DNA from: Oscillospiraceae bacterium
Lineage (GTDB): Bacteria > Bacillota > Clostridia > Oscillospirales > Oscillospiraceae
DNA length: 6,482 nucleotides
Assembly: GCA_016302405.1 (NCBI GenBank)
Contig: JAEDNR010000094.1
Coordinates: forward strand, 1-6,482
Direction of reading: 5' to 3'
In this document: positions 1 through 4,708 of the stretch, piece after piece
Layout: each line of letters opens with the position of its first letter
Position numbering within the stretch: position 1 is the stretch's first letter
Made by a program: the position numbers and the translations under genes
The notes under the pieces: generated by a model
The model's database searches: none
What the model was told of the DNA's origin: nothing
Seen by the model: only the letters and a program-made list of their open reading frames with translations

Positions 1-188
1 ATGGATGACGATAAATAGTCCGAAATTCGATGGAGATTCCCACACCAGGAAAGCGAACTGGTTCTTAAATGACAGTGTTGTTCGGATCACTGCCTTTATT
101 TGCCGTACCAAAGAACGATACCGAGCGGCGCAGGGCGGGAACGAATATAGACCACGTTCGTCACGACTTGTCTGCGGCGACTTGCCGC
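1..188. other. Gene-free flank downstream of the jag terminator
   Basis: I see no gene here that I can support. On the minus strand there is no ATG with a ribosome-binding site. A plus-strand reading frame from base 5 to 250 runs straight through the terminator and into the end of jag, so it is not credible. The only structure is a small inverted repeat at 173-189 (TGCGGC, loop of five, GCCGCA) beside the terminator U-tract, plus a weak CAGTG/CACTG pair at 73-77 and 88-92. Base composition is less GC-rich than the adjoining gene. It could be plain intergenic sequence or part of a dispersed repeat. The sequence alone does not decide. Confidence 0.5.
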
Positions 189-224
189 AAAAAACCGGCT
201 GGCAGAGGGGACTCTGCCAGCCGG
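189..224 (-). terminator. Intrinsic terminator of the rpmH-jag operon
   Basis: Read on the minus strand, a perfect 13-bp GC-rich stem (CCGGCTGGCAGAG paired with CTCTGCCAGCCGG, plus-strand arms 195-207 and 212-224) closes a four-base loop (208-211) and is followed by six U (plus 189-194). It begins 6 bases after the jag stop codon. This is a textbook Rho-independent terminator and marks the 3' end of the operon. A small second hairpin (173-189) follows immediately. Confidence 0.95.
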
Positions 225-230
225 GGATAT

Positions 231-1175
231 TTACCGGACGTATTCGATGACGACGCAGCGGTTGGGCTCCACACCGGTGGAGTGGGTGGTGATGTTGTCC
301 ATATCCTGCAGGGCCGCGTGGATCACATGGCGCTCGTAGGCGTTCATGGGCTCCAGGGTGGTGCGGCGGCGGTTCTTCAGAACCTGCTGGGCCTTCTTCC
401 GGGCGTAGCGGCGGAGACTGTCCTCCCGCTTCTCCCGGTAGCTCTCCGCGTCCACGCTGATGCGGATGCGGCCCTCCGAACCGTGGTTCACGGCGTAGTT
501 GGCAAGATGCTGGATGGCATCCAGGGTGTCGCCACGGCGGCCGATCAGGTAGCCCAGATCGTCGCCCACCAGATCCACCCGGTAGGTGTTCGTCTCAGCA
601 TCCTTCCAGCAGTGGGGCACGGCCTGGGAGCCCATGTGCTCGGCAAGGCCCTTGATAAACTGCTCGATCTTTTCCTCCACGGAGCCGGGGGCGGCGGGAG
701 CGTACTCCTTGGGCGCGGCGGCCTGCTTGGGCTGCTTCGGCTCTTTAGGCTCCTTCGGTTCCTTGGGCTGCCGGGGGGCGTCACCCCGGCGCTGGTTCCG
801 GCCCTCGTTTCTGGACCGGCGCTCCCCCTGGGGCTTGGGCGCTTCCTGCTTGGGAGCCTCGGGGGCTGCCTGCATGGGCGCTTCCTGTCTGACTTCGGCG
901 GGCTTGGGCGCTTCCGGCTTGGGGGCAACGTAGGTGGGCTTGGGCTTGGAGCGGGAGGCGGAGGACAGCGCCACCTTAGGCGCTTCCGGCACGGGGTCCG
1001 GGGCTTCGTAGGTCACCTGAACCTTGGCAGGCTGGGCGCCGAAGCCCAGGAAGCCGGGCTTGGCCTGTTGGAGAACCTGGACGCAGACACTGTCCCGGTC
1101 CAGACCCAGGGTCTGAAGCGCGGCCTCAATGGCAAGGTCAATGGTCTTGCCGGATGTGACGATATTCTTTTCCAT
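231..1175 (-). CDS. jag: Jag/KhpB (EloR), KH-R3H RNA-binding protein
   Basis: 314-residue cytoplasmic RNA-binding protein of the Jag/KhpB/EloR family. In streptococci and related bacteria the family works with KhpA in post-transcriptional control of cell elongation and division. Domains in order: a Jag-N domain at about residues 1-55 (includes KPGFLGFGAQPAKV); a long Pro/Glu/Lys/Ala/Arg-rich disordered linker at about 56-165; a KH domain at about 166-245 with the GxxG loop as GRRG at 212-215; and an R3H domain at about 250-313 with the R-x3-H signature at Arg282/His286. The start is supported by GGAGGA at plus 1183-1188, 7 bases upstream and lying inside the last codons of yidC. Only 3 bases separate it from the yidC stop, so translation is probably coupled. 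It is longer than the roughly 200-residue Bacillus form because of the linker. It is the last gene of the operon, followed at once by a terminator. Family assignment is secure. The exact RNA targets are unknown. Confidence 0.96.
   Translation of the reverse strand: MEKNIVTSGKTIDLAIEAALQTLGLDRDSVCVQVLQQAKPGFLGFGAQPAKVQVTYEAPDPVPEAPKVALSSASRSKPKPTYVAPKPEAPKPAEVRQEAPMQAAPEAPKQEAPKPQGERRSRNEGRNQRRGDAPRQPKEPKEPKEPKQPKQAAAPKEYAPAAPGSVEEKIEQFIKGLAEHMGSQAVPHCWKDAETNTYRVDLVGDDLGYLIGRRGDTLDAIQHLANYAVNHGSEGRIRISVDAESYREKREDSLRRYARKKAQQVLKNRRRTTLEPMNAYERHVIHAALQDMDNITTHSTGVEPNRCVVIEYVR
723..767 (-). repeat. Short imperfect 9-bp tandem repeat encoding Pro-Lys-Glu units
   Basis: Inside the jag linker, residues 137-151 read as (P-K-E)x3 followed by (P-K-Q)x2, encoded by nearly identical 9-base units. 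Synonymous codons vary (AAG/AAA, GAA/GAG, CCG/CCT/CCC), so the array is not freshly duplicated. It probably varies in length between relatives without affecting the KH and R3H domains. Confidence 0.7.
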
Positions 1176-1178
1176 GAT

Positions 1179-2429
1179 TTATTCCTCCGAAGACTGTGAC
1201 GCGTAACGGTTAGGATCATAGGCCCGGCCCTTGCAGTAGGGACGGTCGGCAATACCGGACAGGGTCTGCTTCTCAGGCTCTTCCGCTTCCTGGACCTTAC
1301 CCTTGCGCAGGGCGTACTCCTTTTCGGCGGCGGCTCGGGCGGCCTGCTCCTGATCCCGCTGCTGCTTGGCAAGCTTCCTTTTGCTGGTGTTGTCGGTGAT
1401 GCCGTCGGGGTTCGCGGCCCGGCGCTCGGCACGGATGCGTTCCTTTTCGGCCTCTTCCTTTTCCCGTTCCAGACGGCGCTGGAGCCGGATGGCATCCTCC
1501 GCGTCATAGATCTTCCGGTAACGCTTGGTGAGGAGGGCATCCTCGCCGGTACGGACGATACCGCCCACAAACCAGTACAGGGACAGGGCGCAGGGCACGG
1601 TGAAGCCGAACCACAGCATCATGAGGGGCATCATCCACATCATGGTCTTGTTGGTCTGGGCGGCCTGAGAGTTCTGGGCGGCTTCCTTGTCCTGGATGCC
1701 ATCCTTGTTGGTGATGACGGAATCGTTCATCTTCTGGGACACCAGCATGGTGATCACCTGGCTGCCGGCGGAGGTCAGGGCAATCAGGAACGCGCCGATG
1801 TGGGCCCAGTCCCAGGCCCAGCTGGCACCGAAGATGTTGAACTGGGGTACGGAGGCCAGGTCAATGCCCAGGAAGATGGAGTTGACGCCAGCCAGGGTCC
1901 GCTGGCTGATCTCCGGAATCGCGGCCTTAATGGCTTCGGCGTACTGGGGGATATACCGGGCGGCGACCATCTGGTCATAGTAGGTATTCTTGGTGAACAG
2001 CTCGGGAGCGTTGTCCTTAATAACCTGCACGATGGTGGCGGCGGTTTCGGCGCTCTCATGGAGCATGTACACCAGGGGCTGACGGACAACGGCGTACAGG
2101 GGGATCAGGATCAGCATGGGTACAAAGCTCCACAGGCAGCCGCCGCCCATGGAAACGCCTTCCTCCTTGTACAGCTCCTGCATGGCCTGGCTCTGCCTTG
2201 CCTGGTCGTCCGCGTACTTGCGCTGGATCTCCTGCATCTGGGGGGTGAGCCGGGACATCTTCATCATGCTCTTCTTGGACTTGGCGGTGATGGGCAGGAG
2301 CACAAGCTGCACAATCACGGCAAACAGGATCAGAGCCATACCATAGCTGTGTGTCAGCTCGTACAGCAGCTCCATCAGGTAGCCGAAAGGCACCTGGATA
2401 ATGTCGGCAAGATTAAAAGCGAGAATCAT
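1179..2429 (-). CDS. yidC: YidC/OxaI/SpoIIIJ-type membrane protein insertase
   Basis: 416-residue inner-membrane insertase that helps newly made proteins enter and fold in the membrane, alone or with SecYEG. Visible layout: an N-terminal hydrophobic/amphipathic segment (1-26) without a lipobox cysteine; TM1 at about 28-46; the cytoplasmic C1 helical hairpin at about 50-95 (AKSKKSMMKMSRLTPQMQ is typical); TM2 at about 97-118; an unusually long external loop at about 119-203; TM3 at about 204-230; TM4-TM5 at about 262-294 (TVPCALSLYWFVGG is characteristic). A very charged tail of about 115 residues follows, with a Glu/Lys/Arg-rich, coiled-coil-like stretch at 309-380, probably contacting the ribosome. 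The position of the family's conserved TM1 arginine is Gln41. The start is set by AGGAGG at plus 2437-2442, 7 bases upstream. It lies 25 bases after yidD and 3 bases before jag in the same operon. Family is secure. The effect of Gln41 is unknown. Confidence 0.96.
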   Translation of the reverse strand: MILAFNLADIIQVPFGYLMELLYELTHSYGMALILFAVIVQLVLLPITAKSKKSMMKMSRLTPQMQEIQRKYADDQARQSQAMQELYKEEGVSMGGGCLWSFVPMLILIPLYAVVRQPLVYMLHESAETAATIVQVIKDNAPELFTKNTYYDQMVAARYIPQYAEAIKAAIPEISQRTLAGVNSIFLGIDLASVPQFNIFGASWAWDWAHIGAFLIALTSAGSQVITMLVSQKMNDSVITNKDGIQDKEAAQNSQAAQTNKTMMWMMPLMMLWFGFTVPCALSLYWFVGGIVRTGEDALLTKRYRKIYDAEDAIRLQRRLEREKEEAEKERIRAERRAANPDGITDNTSKRKLAKQQRDQEQAARAAAEKEYALRKGKVQEAEEPEKQTLSGIADRPYCKGRAYDPNRYASQSSEE

Positions 2430-2454
2430 GGACTTTCCTCCTTATTTTTGGAAG

Positions 2455-2667
2455 TCACGGAACGGGGTCGTAGATATCCCCGTGGTAGAACGGGTGGCAT
2501 TTGCTGATCCGTTTCAGGGCCAGCCAGCCGCCCTTCAGGGCTCCGTATTTCGAGATTGCTTCGTAAGCATATACGGAGCAGGTGGGGCGGAACCGGCACC
2601 GGGCCGGAAACGCCGGGGAAATGCAGCGGCGGTAAAAGGAAATGAGAGAAAGCATCAGTGTTTTCAT
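2455..2667 (-). CDS. yidD: YidD, membrane protein insertion efficiency factor
   Basis: 70-residue small protein of the YidD (UPF0161) family, which in E. coli associates with the inner membrane and aids YidC-dependent insertion. The family pattern is plain: an amphipathic N-terminus (LISFYRRCISP), then CRFRPTCSVYAYEAI at 24-38 with the paired cysteines, KYG..KG (40-46), LALKRISKCHPF (49-60) and the terminal DPVP. The C-terminal turn reads HGDIYDPVP where most relatives have a shorter GGYDPVP-like end, a minor variation. ATG overlaps the rnpA TGA by four bases (ATGA). Its AGGAGG (plus 2675-2680) sits inside the end of rnpA, 7 bases upstream, so coupling is likely. Length is normal for the family. 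Confidence 0.95.
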   Translation of the reverse strand: MKTLMLSLISFYRRCISPAFPARCRFRPTCSVYAYEAISKYGALKGGWLALKRISKCHPFYHGDIYDPVP

Positions 2668-3011
2668 TGGGGAGCCTCCTGCGTCAGAATACCGGCCTTG
2701 TCCGCAAGGCGGAGGAAGCTGGCGGTAAGCTTGCTGAAGGGCGCCTCCACGGCCCGGGATCTTGCCACGATGACGATATCGTAGCCGGGCTTCAAAGTAC
2801 TTTCATTCAGCCGGTAAACCTCCCGCAGGCGGCGGCGGGTGCGGTTGCGCACCACGGCGTGGCCCAGCTTCTTGCTGACGGTGAACCCCACCCGGTTTTT
2901 TTCCTCCCGGTTGCGGCGGGCGTAGAGGACCATATAGCTGTCCGCGGCCCCGGGGGTGCGGTACAGCCGCCGGAAGATATGGTTTTGCTTCAGGCTGACG
3001 GAAAATTGCAT
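2664..3011 (-). CDS. rnpA: Ribonuclease P protein component
   Basis: 115-residue basic protein subunit of RNase P. It binds the catalytic RNA and helps it remove 5' leaders from precursor tRNAs. Family features visible: the N-terminal SLKQNHIFRRLYR segment, NRVGFTVSKKLGHAVVRNR at about 39-57 containing the RNR signature (Arg55-Asn56-Arg57), then RRRLREVYR and the PGYDIVIVAR strand at 75-84. Start ATG is preceded by GGGAGG (plus 3017-3022) with a 5-base spacer. It lies 135 bases after rpmH, and that gap contains a terminator-like hairpin, so its level is probably set by read-through. It overlaps yidD by four bases. Length is normal. Confidence 0.97.
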   Translation of the reverse strand: MQFSVSLKQNHIFRRLYRTPGAADSYMVLYARRNREEKNRVGFTVSKKLGHAVVRNRTRRRLREVYRLNESTLKPGYDIVIVARSRAVEAPFSKLTASFLRLADKAGILTQEAPQ

Positions 3012-3065
3012 GGCGGCCTCCCAGGATCAGATGGGTGAATAAGGACGGAGGGTAGAAAGTTTCCG

Positions 3066-3113
3066 AAAAAAAGGGAGCGGGGCGAATCGGACATTCACCC
3101 CGCTGCAGCTCCC
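3066..3113 (-). terminator. Terminator-like hairpin/attenuator between rpmH and rnpA
   Basis: On the minus strand an 11-bp stem (plus arms 3077-3087 and 3093-3103, with one G-U pair) closes a five-base loop. It can be extended by GGGA/TCCC (3110-3113 with 3073-3076) around a six-base bulge. It is followed directly by seven U (plus 3066-3072), all the parts of an intrinsic terminator. It starts 33 bases after the rpmH stop. As no promoter is evident between it and rnpA, it must be leaky, acting as an attenuator that yields abundant L34 message and less rnpA-yidD-yidC-jag message. The mechanism is inferred; the structure is seen. Confidence 0.82.
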
Positions 3114-3146
3114 GTTTCGCGTTTTACCGCGATGATCCGCGTTTGC

Positions 3147-3281
3147 TTACGCGGACAGGACCTTGCGGCCCTTGGCACGGCGGCGGGCCAGAACCTTGCG
3201 GCCGTTGGAAGTAGCCATTCTCTCACGGAAACCGTGCACCTTGGAGCGGTGACGCTGGCTGGGCTGATAGGTACGCTTCAT
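3147..3281 (-). CDS. rpmH: 50S ribosomal protein L34
   Basis: 44-residue, extremely basic ribosomal protein L34 (bL34) of the large subunit. The whole protein matches the family: it begins MKRTYQPSQRHRSKVHGF, continues RERMATSNGRKVLARRR and ends KGRKVLSA. Length is the standard 44 residues. The start is fixed by a perfect AGGAGGT (plus 3291-3297) 9 bases upstream. It is the first gene of the operon, behind a consensus promoter with a leader of roughly 90 bases, and is followed by an attenuator-like hairpin that would favour its expression over the distal genes. Confidence 0.98.
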   Translation of the reverse strand: MKRTYQPSQRHRSKVHGFRERMATSNGRKVLARRRAKGRKVLSA

Positions 3282-3370
3282 GATTTTTACACCTCCTGTT
3301 TGACTTCATATGCTCAACAGCCGCATGGTAGCGGCCGCAGCAACGCTTTTTAAGCCATAATGGCCATACC
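3282..3370 (-). promoter_or_regulatory. rpmH 5' leader
   Basis: The transcribed leader between the predicted start site (about plus 3369-3370, seven or so bases past the -10) and the rpmH ATG. It carries AGGAGGT at plus 3291-3297. It can form a small stem GCCGC/GCGGC (plus 3320-3324 with 3331-3335) and a short GCCAT/ATGGC pair (plus about 3354-3364). Neither resembles a riboswitch I know, and nothing shows that they regulate. The boundary is approximate. Confidence 0.45.
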
Positions 3371-3375
3371 CGCTC

Positions 3376-3404
3376 ATTATAACCGAAAAAGGGAATCAGG
3401 TCAA
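3376..3404 (-). promoter_or_regulatory. Sigma-A promoter of the rpmH-rnpA-yidD-yidC-jag operon
   Basis: On the minus strand, TTGACC (plus 3399-3404) and a perfect TATAAT (plus 3376-3381) are separated by exactly 17 bases, close to the vegetative consensus. An A-tract (GCAAAAAAGG) lies just upstream of the -35, in the place of an UP-element. It is about 95 bases upstream of the rpmH start codon and is the only convincing promoter for the five-gene operon. Such strength suits a ribosomal protein gene. Confidence 0.92.
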
Positions 3405-3527
3405 CACCTTTTTTGCAAATCCGGGGGCTTTTCCGGGATAAAACGCAGGGTTGCCTCACGAAAGAAAAACCGGCAAACAGATAAATTGGTATTTGTTGGG
3501 CAGTTAAGGTGCGCGGCTGGTTAGACG

Positions 3528-3555
3528 CCTTGCCCCCCGCACTTGTGAGGGTGGC
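3528..3555 (+). repeat. Hairpin repeat, copy 1 (CCTTGCCCCCCGC core)
   Basis: The unit begins with CCTTGCCCCCCGC (3528-3540), and the 24 bases 3528-3551 recur in opposite orientation at 3775-3798 with only four differences. It folds back on itself around TT (3543-3544): CAC/GTG, then a G-A mismatch, then CCC/GGG, one more mismatch (C3535-T3552), and GCC/GGC, ending at 3532 and 3555. Confidence 0.75.
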
Positions 3556-3568
3556 GCTGCACGCAGTG

Positions 3569-3611
3569 AATCAAAATTTCAATGATTGCCGGGGGCAATC
3601 ATACCTTGATT
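3569..3611. repeat. Nested inverted repeat with perfect 9-bp stem
   Basis: ATGATTGCC (3582-3590) pairs perfectly with GGCAATCAT (3594-3602) around a GGG loop. A further 6-bp pair, AATCAA (3569-3574) with TTGATT (3606-3611), flanks it across an asymmetric internal loop. There is no U-tract on either strand, so it is not a standard terminator. It lies between the two hairpin-repeat copies. Confidence 0.75.
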
Positions 3612-3616
3612 AAAGT

Positions 3617-3638
3617 GTCCCTGCGCTAGCGCAGGGAC
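3617..3638. repeat. Perfect 22-base palindrome
   Basis: GTCCCTGCGCT (3617-3627) is followed immediately by its exact reverse complement (3628-3638), with CTAG at the centre. No poly-U run follows on either strand. It could be a protein-binding dyad, a component of an intergenic repeat, or a processing or termination structure. The sequence does not say which. Confidence 0.8.
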
Positions 3639-3770
3639 GGGGGGAGTACGAATTTCCGAAAGCGTCAAATAATTGATCTTTCCGTGTTTACAGCTCTATT
3701 CTTCGCTCTTATTCGTGAAAGATATGCGGATGACGGGCTCCCCCCGGTACCAGTGTGCGCTACTCTTACC

Positions 3771-3798
3771 ACCCCCCTCGTAAACGCGGGGGGCAAGG
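3771..3798 (-). repeat. Hairpin repeat, copy 2 (inverted)
   Basis: On the minus strand it starts with the same 13 bases, CCTTGCCCCCCGC (plus 3786-3798), and matches copy 1 at 20 of 24 positions. The four differences are two changed base pairs in the stem: A-T becomes G-C, and C-G becomes T-A. The TT loop and the G-A mismatch are kept. The stem is stronger than in copy 1 because it continues with an unbroken C/G run (plus 3772-3777 with 3788-3793). Confidence 0.78.
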
Positions 3799-3843
3799 AC
3801 GTGTACCGCATCGGCGCCGCTCGCCACTGCCCAAACAGTCCTA

Positions 3844-3857
3844 CAAATTCCAATTTG
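3844..3857. repeat. Short AT-rich inverted repeat
   Basis: CAAATT and AATTTG flank a two-base centre (CC). It is a small dyad between hairpin-repeat copy 2 and the hairpin after the kinase gene. Its role is unknown, and it could be chance. Confidence 0.4.
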
Positions 3858-3866
3858 ACAGCATAA

Positions 3867-3897
3867 CGTGCTCGGCAGGATCGTCCTGCCGGGCACG
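3867..3897 (-). repeat. Long hairpin directly after the B6 kinase stop codon
   Basis: CGGCAGGA (3873-3880) pairs with TCCTGCCG (3884-3891) around a three-base loop. The stem extends past one position (T3872/G3892) by CGTGC (3867-3871) with GCACG (3893-3897). On the plus strand that position is a G-U wobble; on the minus strand it is a C-A mismatch. It begins 7 bases after the kinase stop. No U-tract follows on either strand, so it is more likely an mRNA 3'-end stabiliser or a weak or Rho-dependent end than a classic terminator. Confidence 0.65.
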
Positions 3898-3904
3898 GAA
3901 AAAT

Positions 3905-4708
3905 TCAAAGCTGCTGCCACAGCCAGGGCAGTACGGGCTCGAAGACCGGGCCCATGGGGGTCTCTTCCGGGGTGTTTTCCACACAGCGCCCGACGAAAGA
4001 CCCCGCCAGGGCGGCAGCATCGGGGATGGTTTTCCGACGCAGATACGCGCCGGTGAGGGCAGCGGCAAACAGGTCTCCGGTGCCGTGGATGCTCCGGGGA
4101 ACCCGGCGGTTCCGAAAGGAGAGGGCGGTGTGCCCGTCGGAAAAATACCAGCCGGTCTCATCTTCTCCCCAGGGAATGCCGGTAATGACCGCCGCTTCGG
4201 CGCCGTAAGACAGAAGCTCCGTGGCAAGGTCTTCGCAGTAGCTTTCCTCCGCCGTTTCCCGGTAGGGAAGCCCGGTAAGAAAAGCCGCCTCCGTTACGTT
4301 GGGAAGCACGGCTTTTGCCCGGGGGAACAGGGAACGCAGGGCGGGTATGTGATCGGGGGTCATGCGGCTGTAGAGCCTCCCTCCATCTCCCAGCACCGGG
4401 TCCAGGATGAGCCCGCAGGGGAAGCGGTCCAGGACCCGCTCCACGGCGGAAACCTGCTCCGGCCCGGAAAGATAGCCTACGGTTACGGCGTCAAAGGTGA
4501 TGCCCCGGGCAGACCAATGGCGGGCAAAGGCCGGGAGAACATCCGTCAGGGACACTTCTTCCGGTCCGGGAAAGCCCGTGTGGGTGGAAAGCACCGCTGT
4601 GGGCAGCACGCTGCACTGGTGACCCATGGCACTTAAGACAGGCAGGGCAACGGTCAGGCTGCACCGGCCTACGCAGGACAGGTCCTGAATGGACAGAACG
4701 TGGCTCAT
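3905..4708 (-). CDS. pdxY: Pyridoxal/pyridoxamine kinase (PdxY/PdxK-like, ribokinase superfamily)
   Basis: 267-residue cytoplasmic kinase that phosphorylates vitamin B6 vitamers (pyridoxal, pyridoxamine, pyridoxine) with ATP in the salvage route to pyridoxal 5'-phosphate. Visible family marks: IQDLSCVGRCSLTVALPVLSAMG at 7-29, LPTAVLSTHTGF at 35-46 (substrate pocket), VGYL at 77-80, DPVLGDGGRLY at 103-113, LPNVTEAAFLTG at 135-146, and the GTGD anion-hole and catalytic motif at 209-212 with Asp212 as the probable base. I chose the ATG at 4708, where the protein begins MSHVLSIQDL. An in-frame ATG at 4795 would add 29 residues with no family match that only overlay typA. ATG overlaps the typA TGA by four bases (ATGA). 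The upstream ribosome-binding site is weak (CAGGG), so it probably depends on coupling to typA translation. Kinase family is sure; vitamer preference is not. Confidence 0.9.
   Translation of the reverse strand: MSHVLSIQDLSCVGRCSLTVALPVLSAMGHQCSVLPTAVLSTHTGFPGPEEVSLTDVLPAFARHWSARGITFDAVTVGYLSGPEQVSAVERVLDRFPCGLILDPVLGDGGRLYSRMTPDHIPALRSLFPRAKAVLPNVTEAAFLTGLPYRETAEESYCEDLATELLSYGAEAAVITGIPWGEDETGWYFSDGHTALSFRNRRVPRSIHGTGDLFAAALTGAYLRRKTIPDAAALAGSFVGRCVENTPEETPMGPVFEPVLPWLWQQL

Larger units (their letters stand above)
3405..3904. other. 500-base gene-free, palindrome-rich intergenic region
   Basis: Lies between the B6 kinase and the rpmH promoter. It contains no open frame with a plausible start and family signature. 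The small frames in it (for example 3684-3866 plus, 3696-3920 minus) follow the hairpin repeats and have no ribosome-binding site that convinces. Instead it holds at least five inverted repeats, listed separately, between 3528 and 3897. The quieter part, 3405-3527, is the upstream flank of the rpmH promoter, including an AT-richer patch near 3475-3500. No DnaA-box cluster is seen, although dnaA and oriC often neighbour rpmH. Best reading: a mosaic of dispersed intergenic repeats (REP/BIME-like), not verified. Confidence 0.65.

Noticed and set aside
5..250. 81-residue plus-strand open frame at the left edge
   Set aside because: No ribosome-binding site is visible, no family is recognised, and it crosses the operon terminator and the jag 3' end.
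69..1199. 376-residue plus-strand open frame opposite jag
   Set aside because: Antisense shadow of a GC-rich gene with a repetitive linker. It is Gly/Leu-rich low complexity, runs through the terminator, and has no family motif. The minus-strand KH-R3H protein is unambiguous.
1800..2507. 235-residue plus-strand open frame opposite yidC
   Set aside because: Antisense shadow of the yidC coding sequence, with no plausible start signal.
3157..3212. Direct repeat ACCTTGCGGCC seen twice
   Set aside because: It is coding: the two GRKVL motifs of ribosomal protein L34 explain it.
3528..3798. CRISPR-like repeats
   Set aside because: There are only two copies, in opposite orientation, with about 220 bases between them and no regular spacers.
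3405..3904. Replication origin (oriC) next to rpmH
   Set aside because: No cluster of DnaA boxes (TTATCCACA-like) and no strongly AT-rich unwinding region was found, and dnaA is not adjacent.
3684..3920. Short open frames in the intergenic region on both strands
   Set aside because: They coincide with the inverted repeats, lack Shine-Dalgarno sites and carry no domain signature. They are more likely translated repeat DNA than genes.
3755..4636. 293-residue plus-strand open frame opposite the B6 kinase
   Set aside because: Gly/Arg/Pro-rich shadow frame that starts inside hairpin-repeat sequence, while the minus-strand kinase has clear motifs.
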